From: Chloroflexota bacterium
GTDB lineage: Bacteria > Chloroflexota > Anaerolineae > Anaerolineales > Villigracilaceae
Direction: 5' to 3'
Assembly (NCBI GenBank): GCA_016235445.1
Contig: JACRLB010000007.1
Location: 62,001-126,000 of the forward strand
DNA: 64,000 bases
The notes under the pieces were generated by a model that worked only from the letters and a program-made list of their open reading frames with translations, did not search any database and was not told where the DNA came from. Made by a program: the position numbers and the translations under genes. Shown here in pieces: positions 34,472-42,527 of the stretch (positions are counted from its first letter, which is position 1; each line of letters begins with the position of its first letter).

Positions 34472-35482
34472 TTACTCCGCCGCCGTGTCTTTCTTTTTCC
34501 GTCCGAGCCAGGCGCCAATGCCAGCCGCAAACAACGCGGATGCCACGATCATCCCCACCACCAATCCCCCGCTCTGAGCGGATGCAGGCGGCGTTGGCAC
34601 AGGCGTGGACGTGGAGGTTGCCGTAGACGTGACGGGCCTTGTGGATGTGGAAGTTGGGATGCCCAGCGTGGCGGTTATTTCCAGCGTTGGAGTTGCAGTA
34701 TCTGGAATGGGACGAAAAACCAAAAGGGTTTGGCCTTCAAAAATTTCATCGGTGGCGAGGCCATTCAGCAATTTCAATTGTTCCACGGTGGTGTTGTATG
34801 CCAGCGCAATGCTCCAAAGCGCTTCGTTCTTTTTTACAAGGTGGAATATTTCTCCATTTTCCATCGGCGTGCTGAGTGAAACGACGATGGCAGGCGTTCC
34901 AAAACTACCAGCCGTGGCGATCACAAACTCGGAGGGCGATAAAGTGGCGGTGGCGGTGGGAATGGACGCGTCCCCTTCGAGGCCAGCGTTCAGAACGTAA
35001 TAGGTAATTCCGTTGGAAGCGGCAACACCAACGCCCACATCTTCATATATTGGAGAGAGCATGGTTTCTACATTGGCCGCATCGCCCTGCCAAAAGATCA
35101 CTGCGCCTGCGGGAGATACATTCGAGCCAGAATAAAGATTCTCGGCAAAAGAGCCACCCACCGCAAGATCACCTGCCACGGAATAGCCAGCCGCCAACGC
35201 GCGCTGGTAGGGACGGTTTCCATTTTCACTGAAATGGGTGATGATGCCTTTATCCGCAAGGTATTCGGCGTGGGACTGGGCAATATTCATCAAAGCCGAA
35301 TTCACTTCGTACAGCGGAAGGTCGTTGGAAGCGCGCAATGCATTGACCTCGTCAACGAGTTCCTGCGCAGAGAGGTTGGGAGAAAAATGGCCAGGCTGGG
35401 CAAATGCCTGCTCGGACGGAAACAAGCCAAAGATTAAGGCAAGAAGCGGAATCAATTTCCAAAAGTCGCATCGTTTCATCAT
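34472..35482 (-). CDS. Exported CAP/SCP-domain protein with LysM and C-terminal membrane anchor
   Basis: A 336-residue surface protein. After a signal peptide (LIPLLALIFGLFPSEQAFA) comes a CAP/SCP domain (about 30-165: LVDEVNALRASNDLPLYEV, the HAEYLADKG and THFSENGNRPYQRA regions with two His that could bind metal). A LysM repeat follows (about 210-255, HLVKKNEALWSIALAYNTT), then a Pro/Thr linker and a C-terminal helix with a KKK stop-transfer. It probably sits at the cell envelope bound to peptidoglycan. TATAAT at 35489-35494 on the minus strand, directly before the start, would give an almost leaderless message if it is the promoter. Confidence 0.87.
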   Translation of the reverse strand: MMKRCDFWKLIPLLALIFGLFPSEQAFAQPGHFSPNLSAQELVDEVNALRASNDLPLYEVNSALMNIAQSHAEYLADKGIITHFSENGNRPYQRALAAGYSVAGDLAVGGSFAENLYSGSNVSPAGAVIFWQGDAANVETMLSPIYEDVGVGVAASNGITYYVLNAGLEGDASIPTATATLSPSEFVIATAGSFGTPAIVVSLSTPMENGEIFHLVKKNEALWSIALAYNTTVEQLKLLNGLATDEIFEGQTLLVFRPIPDTATPTLEITATLGIPTSTSTRPVTSTATSTSTPVPTPPASAQSGGLVVGMIVASALFAAGIGAWLGRKKKDTAAE

Positions 35483-35494
35483 ATCAAAATTATA

Positions 35495-35654
35495 CCCTTC
35501 GGGCACTTTACCCTTCGGGCACTTTACCCTTCGGGCACTTTACCCTTCGGGCACTTTACCCTTCGGGCACTTTACCCTTCGGGCACTTTACCCTTCAGGC
35601 ACTTTACCCTTCGGGCACTTTACCCTTCGGGCACTTTACCCTTCGGGCACTTTA
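35495..35654. repeat. 16-bp tandem repeat, ten copies
   Basis: Ten head-to-tail copies of CCCTTCGGGCACTTTA, all identical except copy 7 (35591), which has CTTCAGGC. Because 16 is not a multiple of three, the array is open in long frames that spell a repeating peptide; this is an artefact. It lies between the divergent CAP-LysM and MetV-MetF genes and directly adjoins the TATAAT before the former. Near-identity of the copies means recent expansion, so copy number may vary between strains. Confidence 0.95.
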
Positions 35655-35721
35655 TACCTTTCCAAAAAAATAGAGTCTGGGTAGAATTATATATTATATA
35701 TAATTTCAAGGAGATGTTCGC

Positions 35722-37161
35722 ATGTCCGTCTTTACCCCAGGCCGCCGCTATCAACCGCCCTTCATGCCGTTCAAACGCCAGCCGCTCAAAAAACGCGCGC
35801 TCGCCAAAATAGAACTCGCAATAAAAGGCCCGCTCTTCGGGTGCCGCATGTGCGGCAACTGCCTCTTGCAAGAGACCGCCTTGATCTGCCCGATGGAATG
35901 CCCAAAGGGTTTGCGCAACGGGCCTTGCGGCGGCTCGACCCCCGAAAAATGTTACGTCGACGAATCACGCCCCTGCATTTGGTACAAAATTTACGAACGC
36001 TCTTTCAAACTGGGCCGCGAGGCATTCCTGCTGGAAGTACTGCCGCCACTGGATTGGGAAAAGGCGGGGATGGAATCGTGGGGCGCCGTGTTCGACCAGG
36101 CGAAAAAAATCGGCGTGAAAAATATTGTGTCGCATCTTTCTTCGGGTGAAGTTGATTCTGTTTCGAAAACATTGGATTCCATCTTTCAGCCTGTGCGCCA
36201 GCCCGAGTGGTGGCAAGGCGACTCGTTATATCACGCGCCAAAATATACAGAACCCGCCTCCGAACTGGAACGCAGACTCAAAGCTGGCGAGTTTGTGGTC
36301 GCCGCTGAAATAACGCCCCCCACCTCAACCAACACCGATAAACTGAAACAGAACATCGAATTGCTCAAACCACACGTGGCCGCGCTAAATTTCACAGACA
36401 GTTCATCCGCCATCCCGCGCATGTCATCATGGGCGTGCAGTAAACTGGCGCTGGAGATGGGCGCAGAACCCGTAATGCAAGTCACTGGGCGTGAGAATAC
36501 CAGAATCGGTTTGCAATCCAACGCGATGGGCGCGGCGGCTTTGGGCTTGCGAAACATCCTCTGCCTGACGGGAGACAGCATGGTACTGGGTCCCGCCCCG
36601 CATGGCCGCATGGACATCGTCGACCTCGACGGCATTCAAATATTGTGGATTCTGCGGCGAATGCGTGACGAAGGCAAATACCTGGATGGGCGTGAAATCA
36701 TAGTTCCCCCTCGATATTTCCTTGGCGCGGCGGCCTCGCCCTTTGCATCCAATATGAAATTCCAGGCGTTGCGTGAGCAGAAAAAGGTTAATGCTGGGGC
36801 GCAGTTCTTCCAGACCAATGTCGTTTTCGACGCCGACGCAATCGACGAATGGCTGAACGAACTCGCCAAACGCAATGTTCTGGACAAGGTATTTATTTTG
36901 ATCGGCCTCACCCCGCTAAAAAGTTACAAAACCGCCGTTTACATGAACAATAAAATACCAGGCATATTCGTGCCTGAAAAAATCATGAAGCGCATGGAAG
37001 CCGCCAAAGCAAAAGGCAACGAGCAGGAGGAAGGCGTGCAGATCGCATTGGAGTTGATCGAAAAGATCAAAACCAAACAAGGCGTGAGCGGAGTCCACTT
37101 GATGACGGTGGGCTGGGAGGAAATTGTGCCGCGCCTTGTAAAAGAGGGATTGGGGCGGTAG
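35722..37161 (+). CDS. MetV-MetF fusion: methylenetetrahydrofolate reductase with cysteine-rich N-terminal domain
   Basis: A 479-residue fusion. The first ~110 residues are the MTHFR_C/MetV zinc or cluster domain with many cysteines (GCRMCGNCLLQETALICPME, GPCGG, KCYVD). The rest is a TIM-barrel MetF: FVVAAEITPPTSTNT (about 185), NFTDSSSAIPRMSS, CLTGDSMVLGP and ANMKFQALREQKKVNAGAQFF. The enzyme reduces methylene-THF to methyl-THF for methionine synthesis or the Wood-Ljungdahl methyl branch. In acetogens MetV and MetF are separate subunits; here they are one chain. An AAGGAG ribosome site lies 8 bp upstream. Confidence 0.9.
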   Translation: MSVFTPGRRYQPPFMPFKRQPLKKRALAKIELAIKGPLFGCRMCGNCLLQETALICPMECPKGLRNGPCGGSTPEKCYVDESRPCIWYKIYERSFKLGREAFLLEVLPPLDWEKAGMESWGAVFDQAKKIGVKNIVSHLSSGEVDSVSKTLDSIFQPVRQPEWWQGDSLYHAPKYTEPASELERRLKAGEFVVAAEITPPTSTNTDKLKQNIELLKPHVAALNFTDSSSAIPRMSSWACSKLALEMGAEPVMQVTGRENTRIGLQSNAMGAAALGLRNILCLTGDSMVLGPAPHGRMDIVDLDGIQILWILRRMRDEGKYLDGREIIVPPRYFLGAAASPFASNMKFQALREQKKVNAGAQFFQTNVVFDADAIDEWLNELAKRNVLDKVFILIGLTPLKSYKTAVYMNNKIPGIFVPEKIMKRMEAAKAKGNEQEEGVQIALELIEKIKTKQGVSGVHLMTVGWEEIVPRLVKEGLGR

Positions 37162-37259
37162 ACAGCAGGCAGTCGCTTCAAACAGAGACGGGGAAAAAAT
37201 CGCTCAGACGCATAAAATGAAGTATATTTATAACTCTCCCCGCACGAGTGATCTTTTTT

Positions 37260-37318
37260 CGTAGTAGCGACTTCAGTCGCTTTCACCTAATAAACCCACG
37301 AATAAAATCGTTACTACG
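37260..37318. repeat. REP-like palindrome, CGTAGTAGCGACTTCAGTCG family
   Basis: Arms CGTAGTAGCGACTTCAGTCG and TCGTTACTACG enclose a spacer. Same family as 5345-5397 and 17559-17582. It occupies the short gap before the lipoprotein gene. Confidence 0.65.
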
Positions 37319-37369
37319 CCATTGTCATTTATTTAACTCCACCACCAATCTCCCTTAAAGGATTTATAC

Positions 37370-38167
37370 ATGAAACGACTCTTAACAATGATGATCATTA
37401 TTTGCGCCACACTCAGCGCCTGCCTGATGGCTCCGCCCACCCGAACACCCGCATTCGATGCAGGCGAACTGGAACAACTCGCCGCCCAGGCAACCCAGAT
37501 GGTGATCAACCAGGCTACACAAACCCTCACACCGACAATAACGCCAACTGCAAACATACAGATCGAGGAAAACGACCCCACGTTCCGCGACGATTTCAAC
37601 TCCACCCTGCGAGCGGGGTGGAAGTGGACAAACGAGAACAACAAAAACTGGAGTCTTCAAAGCGTGCCTGGCTCACTCCAAATCAAAGTAGACAGCGGCT
37701 ATGTGAGCCTCGGCAATATGCCGAACCTGCTCCTGCGCCCCGCGCCCGCGGGAGATTTTATGATCGAAACCAGCCTGTTGTTCGACCCGAAAGACAACAA
37801 TCAATTTGCCGGGCTTATCCTTTATGAATCAAATGAAAATTTCATACAAGCCGGCAACTCCTATTGCGACCCCGTCAACAACTGCGAGGGGCAGGGACTG
37901 TATTTCGACATCTATCGCGATGGAAACCTCACCCTTCCGCGCGTGATCAACAAAGTGGAACTCTCCAGCCTGTCCTTGCGCGTCGTACGGCAGGGCAATC
38001 TTTTCAGTTTTTTCTCCAGCCCTGATGGCAAAGTTTGGTATCTCGTCACCAGGCAGGAAGTAAACATGCAAGCGCTTCAAGTGGGGCTGGTCGCGGGTCA
38101 AAACGTGGATGGCGCCAGACTCCCCACCGCCTCGTTTGACTATTTTGAAATCAACAAAGTCGAATAA
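37370..38167 (+). CDS. Lipoprotein with LamG/DUF1349-like beta-sandwich
   Basis: A 265-residue lipoprotein: signal MKRLLTMMIIICATLSAC with Cys 18 as lipid site, a Thr-Pro rich linker (to about residue 60), then a beta-sandwich domain beginning DDFNSTLRAGWKWTNEN and including FAGLILYESNENFIQAG and LFSFFSSPDGKVWYLVTR. This is the pattern of DUF1349/concanavalin-like domains that bind carbohydrates. It is likely exposed at the cell surface. No enzymatic residues are apparent, and neighbouring genes do not define a pathway. Confidence 0.78.
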   Translation: MKRLLTMMIIICATLSACLMAPPTRTPAFDAGELEQLAAQATQMVINQATQTLTPTITPTANIQIEENDPTFRDDFNSTLRAGWKWTNENNKNWSLQSVPGSLQIKVDSGYVSLGNMPNLLLRPAPAGDFMIETSLLFDPKDNNQFAGLILYESNENFIQAGNSYCDPVNNCEGQGLYFDIYRDGNLTLPRVINKVELSSLSLRVVRQGNLFSFFSSPDGKVWYLVTRQEVNMQALQVGLVAGQNVDGARLPTASFDYFEINKVE

Positions 38168-38211
38168 CAGACTCGCGCCTCCCTCCGCGCCCAAGCCTGC
38201 CAGCACACCCC

Positions 38212-38913
38212 ATGCCCATCTCTTCCTTTGAAATTCGCGTCTGCACATCCTGCGGGTTACGTTACCCGCTCACCGAAGGACATGCCTTCGGAGCGCGCTG
38301 TCCGCATTGCCTCGGAGAAACGCGGGTTGCCCTCACCAGGCGCATCCGCACGGAAAAGATTTCTGCAAACCAAGGCAAAGACGAAGAACACAGGCAGATC
38401 GCCGTGCTGTTGGACAACATCCGCTCGGCATGGAATGTCGGCTCGATCCTGCGCAGTGCAGACGGCTTCGGGTTTGACCATGCTTATTTCTGCGGCATCA
38501 CACCCACGCCTGAAAAAGAAGCGGTGACAAAGACCTCCCTCGGCGCGGAGGAATTTATCGCCTGGTCTTATCACAAAGACGCTGTCGAATTAATCAAAAA
38601 GCTAAAAGTGGAAGGCTGGAAGATTTACGCGCTCGAGGAAGGCAAACAAGCAGTGGATATCGGGCTGGCATCCACAACGCGCAAAGAGAAAGCGGCGCTG
38701 GCGCTCGGCAATGAAGTGACCGGGGTAGACCCCAGCCTGCTCAAACTGGCGGATGAAATTATTTACATCCCCATGCGCGGCGGAAAACGTTCGTTCAATG
38801 TTTCGGTCGCTTTTGCGGTGGCCGCGTATGCCTTGAATTTCAGGAACAAAAACAGGCGCAAAAAATCTATTTCAAAAGCAGTGACAAAGCCTCGAACCAC
38901 TTCGCGGCGATGA
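38212..38913 (+). CDS. TrmH/SpoU-family RNA methyltransferase with zinc ribbon
   Basis: A 233-residue protein. The N-terminus has a zinc ribbon (CTSCG near residue 9, CPHC near 30). The rest is a SPOUT-fold methyltransferase with the three SpoU motifs: NIRSAWNVGSILRSADGFG (about 75-93), LALGNEVTGVD near 165 and IPMRGGKRSFNVSVAFA near 190. It would 2'-O-methylate a tRNA or rRNA nucleotide. Its last 47 bp overlap tail-to-tail with the GDSL lipoprotein gene on the other strand. Confidence 0.88.
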   Translation: MPISSFEIRVCTSCGLRYPLTEGHAFGARCPHCLGETRVALTRRIRTEKISANQGKDEEHRQIAVLLDNIRSAWNVGSILRSADGFGFDHAYFCGITPTPEKEAVTKTSLGAEEFIAWSYHKDAVELIKKLKVEGWKIYALEEGKQAVDIGLASTTRKEKAALALGNEVTGVDPSLLKLADEIIYIPMRGGKRSFNVSVAFAVAAYALNFRNKNRRKKSISKAVTKPRTTSRR

Positions 38914-39748
38914 GATCGTAGCCCGCCTGGTTTGGATGGTTGCCGTCATCATACAGGGTGGCAGGGTTGGTGAAAATGTCGGTGGAGTAGAAATCCACGG
39001 TCAATGCGCCGTATCGGTCTGCTTTCTGTGTGATGATCTCGTTATAACGCTGTACCTGCACAGACATGCGATTCAGTTCGTCTGGTGTGATCGAGGTGAA
39101 AGCCTCCCCTTTCAAGGCAACCGGGCGCCTGGATTGATCGTCCAGCAGGGCAATAATCACTTGCGCTCCCTTGCCGCGCAGTCCAATGAAAAGAGCATCG
39201 AGGTTTGCGGCAAAACGTTGAGCATCGAGTTGTTCCGCTTCATCATTTACATCCCCGCCGTATTCATACAAATACCAAAGATCATTACTGCCAATCCACA
39301 CAAAGGCAACGGGGTTGCGCCCTTGTTTGCTGGAGAATTCAACTTCTGGAATCGCGCGCTGGAGTTGTCCGGGCAATCCCTGATCTCCGTTGATCAACGC
39401 ATCAGAACTCCAGCCAGATTGGCCGAAGTTGGTCAACGATGAATTGGGACGAAGAGCGTTAACCATTTGCAAAACCCGCCCCGGATAGCCACGCGCGGTT
39501 TCGTCACCGTCACCGTGGGTAAGGCTGTCGCCGAGGGCAATCATGTCAATCGGTCCAGCGAGAAGCGGGGAGGCGGGTGGAAATTCCACATACGCAGTGG
39601 GAGTCGGCGGGACGGGGGTTTCTGTCTGCTGTGGAATTTCCGTTTCAGTGGGTTTCATTTCCACTGTGGGCTGGGGCGTCCAGCCGTTGGGGATTTCCTG
39701 CAAGCAGGCGGAAAGAAATAGCGCAGAGAGAATCAAGACACGCTTCAT
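38867..39748 (-). CDS. SGNH/GDSL-family hydrolase lipoprotein
   Basis: A 293-residue exported lipoprotein (MKRVLILSALFLSAC, lipid Cys at 15) with a Thr/Pro linker and an SGNH esterase domain. Block I is ALGDSLTHGDGDE with the catalytic Ser, block III is WIGSNDLWYLY, and block V is DDGNHPNQAGYDL with the Asp and His of the triad. It would hydrolyse an ester or acetyl group outside the cell. I chose the ATG at 39748, which puts the lipoprotein signal at the N-terminus. Confidence 0.88.
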   Translation of the reverse strand: MKRVLILSALFLSACLQEIPNGWTPQPTVEMKPTETEIPQQTETPVPPTPTAYVEFPPASPLLAGPIDMIALGDSLTHGDGDETARGYPGRVLQMVNALRPNSSLTNFGQSGWSSDALINGDQGLPGQLQRAIPEVEFSSKQGRNPVAFVWIGSNDLWYLYEYGGDVNDEAEQLDAQRFAANLDALFIGLRGKGAQVIIALLDDQSRRPVALKGEAFTSITPDELNRMSVQVQRYNEIITQKADRYGALTVDFYSTDIFTNPATLYDDGNHPNQAGYDLIAAKWFEALSLLLK

Positions 39749-39879
39749 TTTACAAAACTCCATTGCTCAAAATTTTCGCGCAGTGTTTCCATTTTGGGCA
39801 AGTTTACTCCATGCGGATGGGTTTCGCTACTTTTTGAAATACCCGCCGTATACAGTTCTGTAAAAAGAGGAGTTGAAAA

Positions 39880-40074
39880 ATGACAATACAAAGACAGGCA
39901 TTACGCAGGTCAAAAAACGACCGCATCATCGCTGGCGTGTGCGGCGGGCTTGGTGAATTCTTCGGCATCAGCGCGTTCTGGTTCCGCCTTGCGATGTTCA
40001 TCGCTTTTGTTCCAGGCGGCGCGCCGGGGATATTGATCTATCTGGCGGCAATGATCATGATTCCATCGGAATAA
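39880..40074 (+). CDS. PspC-domain protein
   Basis: A 64-residue protein that is essentially one PspC domain: a basic start (RSKNDRIIAGVCGGLGEFFGIS) followed by a hydrophobic hairpin (FWFRLAMFIAFVPGG...ILIYLAAMIMIPSE). Short PspC proteins are small membrane proteins linked to envelope stress. A good ribosome site (GAGGAG) precedes the ATG. No other phage-shock gene is nearby. Confidence 0.88.
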   Translation: MTIQRQALRRSKNDRIIAGVCGGLGEFFGISAFWFRLAMFIAFVPGGAPGILIYLAAMIMIPSE

Positions 40075-40160
40075 ATTTGCCCAGCCGCGCAAGTCGGATT
40101 GGTAATCCGACCTGCGCTATTCGCTGGTTGATCACGGCGATTCCCAATGAGCCACGATTA

Positions 40161-40388
40161 TTACGCATCCTTCCCAACCGACTTCTGATACAGCTCTTCA
40201 ACTTTTTTTCTGGCCCAGGGAGTTCTGCGCAAAAACTTCAGGCTGGATTTGACGCTCGGGTTGTCGGTAAAGCATTTGATCGTGATGCGTTGGCCTAATT
40301 CTTCCCAGCCGTATTGCTCGACGAGGCTGGTTAGGATCATTTCAAGGGTGATGCCGTGCAGGGGATTTTGCGGTTGCTTGTTGGTCAT
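40161..40388 (-). CDS. VF530-family (DUF2132) small DNA-binding-like protein
   Basis: A 75-residue protein matching the VF530 family: [20 protein letters not shown], then [29 protein letters not shown]. Family structures are small helical proteins thought to bind DNA; no firm function is known. It starts 4 bp after the end of the deacetylase gene in the same orientation and may be co-transcribed with it. Confidence 0.88.
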   Translation of the reverse strand: MTNKQPQNPLHGITLEMILTSLVEQYGWEELGQRITIKCFTDNPSVKSSLKFLRRTPWARKKVEELYQKSVGKDA

Positions 40389-40392
40389 AGGG

Positions 40393-41199
40393 TTATGGTT
40401 TTGGCTCCAACCCGATCAATTGCGAGACGGTGACCAGGGTAAGCCCCTTGTTTTGCAGATATTCAATAATGGATGGCAGGGCTTCGGCAGTGTGCCAGCC
40501 GCGTCCGTTGGCGTGCATGATGACGATGGAACCTTTGCGCGCCGTGCGTTGGACTTCGGCGAGGATGGTTGCGGCGTCGAAGGCTGGGTCGGGATCGCCA
40601 GAGACGGAGTCCCATTGAATGGTGTACAAGCCATGTTCGGCGATCACTTGCAGGCTCAAGTCATTGTACGTGCCTGATGGCAGGCGAAAGAGGCGGGAGT
40701 GTTTGCCAGTGAGTTGGAAGAGTGCATCCTCGGTCATTTCGATTTCCTGGCTCATCGCTTCGGGGGACAATGTCTCAAAGTTGGGATGACTCCAGGAATG
40801 GTTGCCCAGCTCAAAGGTCGGGTTTGAGGCGAGGGCTTTTGTCTCTTCGGGGTGGGTGCGCATCCAGTCGCCGCCCATGAAAAAGGTGGCAGGGACTGCA
40901 TATCGCGTGAGCACATCCACGATGGCGGCGTCATAGCCTGCGGGGTAATCGGGGTCCTGGCAGAGGTCAAAGGTGAGGGCGATGTATGGCTCGACCCAAT
41001 CTCCGCTGGTGATGAGGACGGCGGGCGGTGTGGATGTGGGCAACGGCGAAAAGGTGGGCGTTGGTGTGGGCTGAGTTGTGGCGGTTGCGGTGGGAGGCGG
41101 CTGTGTTGGCGTGGAAGTGACGGGGGCGGAGACGCAGGCGGTGAGCAGAAAGAGGAGAGCGAATATCAATTGGGGATGATTCGTTTTGCGGCTTTTCAC
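40393..41199 (-). CDS. Polysaccharide deacetylase (NodB-type) lipoprotein
   Basis: A 268-residue exported protein. After a lipoprotein signal ([12 protein letters not shown]) and a Pro/Thr-rich linker comes a NodB domain: motif 1 [10 protein letters not shown], in which the usual DDG is DLC, and motif 2 [11 protein letters not shown] with the two metal-binding His. RLPSGTYND is the likely motif 3. It would remove acetyl groups from peptidoglycan or an exopolysaccharide. The start is a GTG at 41199 preceded by AGAGGAA; an upstream in-frame region to 41274 runs into the REP copy and is unlikely to be translated. Confidence 0.83.
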   Translation of the reverse strand: MKSRKTNHPQLIFALLFLLTACVSAPVTSTPTQPPPTATATTQPTPTPTFSPLPTSTPPAVLITSGDWVEPYIALTFDLCQDPDYPAGYDAAIVDVLTRYAVPATFFMGGDWMRTHPEETKALASNPTFELGNHSWSHPNFETLSPEAMSQEIEMTEDALFQLTGKHSRLFRLPSGTYNDLSLQVIAEHGLYTIQWDSVSGDPDPAFDAATILAEVQRTARKGSIVIMHANGRGWHTAEALPSIIEYLQNKGLTLVTVSQLIGLEPKP

Positions 41200-41272
41200 G
41201 TGGCGAGTTCCTCTTGCGATCCATTCAACATTGGATGGATGTGCGGTTCGTAAAATCTGCGCCCGCAGGGAC

Positions 41273-41332
41273 AACGTCCCGAAGGTTCGGGTGGATAATG
41301 CTTGTCGCTTGAATAAAACCTTCGGGACGGTT
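41273..41332. repeat. RAYT-associated REP palindrome
   Basis: Arms AACGTCCCGAAGGTT and CCTTCGGGACGGTT surround a conserved centre containing GTGGATAA and GTCGCTTGAATAAAA. The same unit recurs at 41429-41488, 45721-45777, 45791-45852 and 46443-46500, and its arms occur inside the element at 15594-15704. These are the REP partners of the transposase at 45850. Confidence 0.85.
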
Positions 41333-41338
41333 CTTCAC

Positions 41339-41419
41339 GCGAACGCCTCCGCCAGCAGACTCTCAAACAACCCCTCCACACTTCGACAGGCTCAGCGACT
41401 CGACCCGCGCCACCACGCA
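41339..41419 (-). pseudogene. hsdS 3'-end fragment, copy A
   Basis: On the minus strand this encodes the last residues of HsdS (LFESLLAEAFA, then stop) preceded by RVESL, matching the live gene end at 42806. It is interrupted by a small repeat (CTTCGACAGGCTCAG). It lies immediately next to the REP at 41273, and this REP plus hsdS-tail pair is repeated in tandem as copy B. Confidence 0.75.
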
Positions 41420-41428
41420 CGCATGGAC

Positions 41429-41488
41429 AACGTCCCGAAGGTTTGCGTGGATAAATCTTGCCGCTTGAATAAAACCTTCGGGACGGTT
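41429..41488. repeat. RAYT-associated REP palindrome, second copy before hsdS fragment B
   Basis: AACGTCCCGAAGGTT ... AACCTTCGGGACGGTT with the same centre (GTGGATAAATCTTGCCGCTT). Together with fragment B it repeats the arrangement of 41273-41419 about 156 bp further on. Confidence 0.85.
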
Positions 41489-41496
41489 CTTCACGA

Positions 41497-41617
41497 AAAC
41501 GCCTCCGCCAGCAAACTCTCAAACAGCCCCTCCACCTGCCGCGTGGACTCGCGAGGCTCAAACGCCGAGATCCGCCCGCGAACTCTTCTTGCAGGCTCAG
41601 CGGCGGTGAGTTGGGCG
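41497..41617 (-). pseudogene. hsdS 3'-end fragment, copy B
   Basis: The minus strand encodes PPLSLQEEFAG, then after a rearranged stretch the RQVEGLFESLLAEAF tail of HsdS. It covers the region just distal to the second target-recognition domain of the live gene. The frame is broken, so it is a relic. The TumE-like toxin-antitoxin pair follows directly. Confidence 0.75.
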
Positions 41618-41644
41618 TCATCAAGTTTTCATTCATTTATTTGC

Positions 41645-41676
41645 TATAATACCATCAGCCAGTTATATTTGGCTGA
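41645..41676 (+). promoter_or_regulatory. Toxin-antitoxin promoter (-10) and palindromic operator
   Basis: TATAAT at 41645-41650 is followed by the perfect inverted repeat TCAGCCA-8 bp-TGGCTGA (41655-41676). The repeat covers the expected transcription start and lies just upstream of the ribosome site of the antitoxin gene. This is how an autorepressed toxin-antitoxin operon is built. A -35 box is not obvious. Confidence 0.65.
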
Positions 41677-41689
41677 CAAGGAGAACGAA

Positions 41690-41980
41690 ATGTTACAACA
41701 CATTACCATTGAAATTCAAGATGCAAGTCGGTTTGAGTCAATCCTACGCGGCGCTTTGGATCGTGAAGTTCATTTGGTGGAGTATGCCATCCTGCGGACA
41801 TGGGATCGCCTGCGTGAGTTCGAAAAGAAATTCGGGATGAGCACCGATGAATTCAAACGCCGCTTCACCGCCGATGATCTGGGCGAAACGCTGGACTTCA
41901 TTGAGTGGGATGGTGAGATTGATACGCTTAATCTACTGGAAGAAAAAAAGAAGATAATCCAGGGGGCGCGCATCAAATGA
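41690..41980 (+). CDS. Antitoxin-like protein of a TumE-type toxin-antitoxin pair
   Basis: A 96-residue protein beginning MLQHITIEIQDASRFESILR. Its C-terminal half (FEKKFGMSTDEFKRRFTADD, then FIEWDGEIDTLN) resembles small antitoxins found before DUF6516/TumE toxin genes in Chloroflexota and cyanobacteria. The ATG at 41690 has an AGGAGAA ribosome site; frames extending further upstream run through hsdS debris. Its stop overlaps the toxin start by 4 bp. The operator at 41655 suggests that it represses its own operon. Confidence 0.75.
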   Translation: MLQHITIEIQDASRFESILRGALDREVHLVEYAILRTWDRLREFEKKFGMSTDEFKRRFTADDLGETLDFIEWDGEIDTLNLLEEKKKIIQGARIK

Positions 41981-42360
41981 TTGACGAGTATGTCCGCGCC
42001 ACTGAAGAAGCAGTTGCATCATTAGGAAATCTCACGCGCGGTTCCATGATTTACAAGGAAGAGCGCGAAGCCGACTTTATAGTTTTACGCGGTGAAGTCA
42101 AATTCGTGGACGGTTCGCAACTGCATTTTCGAGAGTTTGTCCAACTAAAACAGGGACAATTGCCCCATTGTTATAAATATGCCTATCATTACCAGCGCGC
42201 TGACGAGACAGTTATCTTTCGTTACGACAACGCGCGTCATTATCTTGATCTATCAACCGCGCCGCATCACAAACACATTGGGGAAAATGAAGTTGTTGCG
42301 GCAAATGCTCCCGATTTAGAATCTGTGTTGAAAGAAATCGAGGGGATGGTAAAAACGTAG
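41977..42360 (+). CDS. TumE-family (DUF6516) toxin-like protein
   Basis: A 127-residue protein with the DUF6516 pattern: a first strand pair around EREADFIVLRGEVKFVDGSQLHFREFVQL, the YKYAYHYQRADETVIFRYDNARHY stretch, and a terminal PHHKHIGENEV motif with several His. Family proteins are annotated as toxins of toxin-antitoxin systems; the biochemical activity is not certain from sequence. It is translationally coupled to the antitoxin gene. The pair sits between two hsdS fragments, so it was inserted into or carried with the restriction locus. Confidence 0.78.
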   Translation: MIDEYVRATEEAVASLGNLTRGSMIYKEEREADFIVLRGEVKFVDGSQLHFREFVQLKQGQLPHCYKYAYHYQRADETVIFRYDNARHYLDLSTAPHHKHIGENEVVAANAPDLESVLKEIEGMVKT

Positions 42361-42404
42361 ACACGTAAACAAATACCCAGGGAAACAGGTCTTTCAACTC
42401 GTTT

Positions 42405-42527
42405 TACGCGAACGCCCCCGCCAGCAGACTCTCAAACGACCCCTCCACCTGCCGCGTGGACTCACCCATCCGCCTCCGCAGAGACTCGACCCGCCTCGCC
42501 GCGCCCGCAAACTCTTCTTGCAGGCTC
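42405..42527 (-). pseudogene. hsdS 3'-end fragment, copy C, in frame
   Basis: The minus strand reads SLQEEFAGAARRVESLRRRM, then GESTRQVEGSFESLLAGAFA and a stop, an uninterrupted copy of the HsdS C-terminal helix. It differs from the live gene by a handful of residues, so it descends from another hsdS allele or a duplicate. It is joined upstream to a DUF559 remnant. Confidence 0.8.

Noticed and set aside
35495-35654. CRISPR array
   Set aside because: The repeats are directly tandem without spacers, only 16 bp long, and no cas gene is near.
35404-35684. Repetitive peptide frames across the 16-bp array
   Set aside because: Three units make 48 bp, so the array stays open in all frames and repeats a 16-residue peptide; there is no start signal and no protein character.
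41200-41274. Longer N-terminus for the polysaccharide deacetylase
   Set aside because: The added 25 residues come from the REP-side sequence and would bury the lipoprotein signal; the GTG at 41199 has a good ribosome site.
41196-41636. 146-codon minus-strand gene
   Set aside because: The frame crosses two REP units and two broken hsdS tails; its Arg/Cys-rich translation is repeat sequence.
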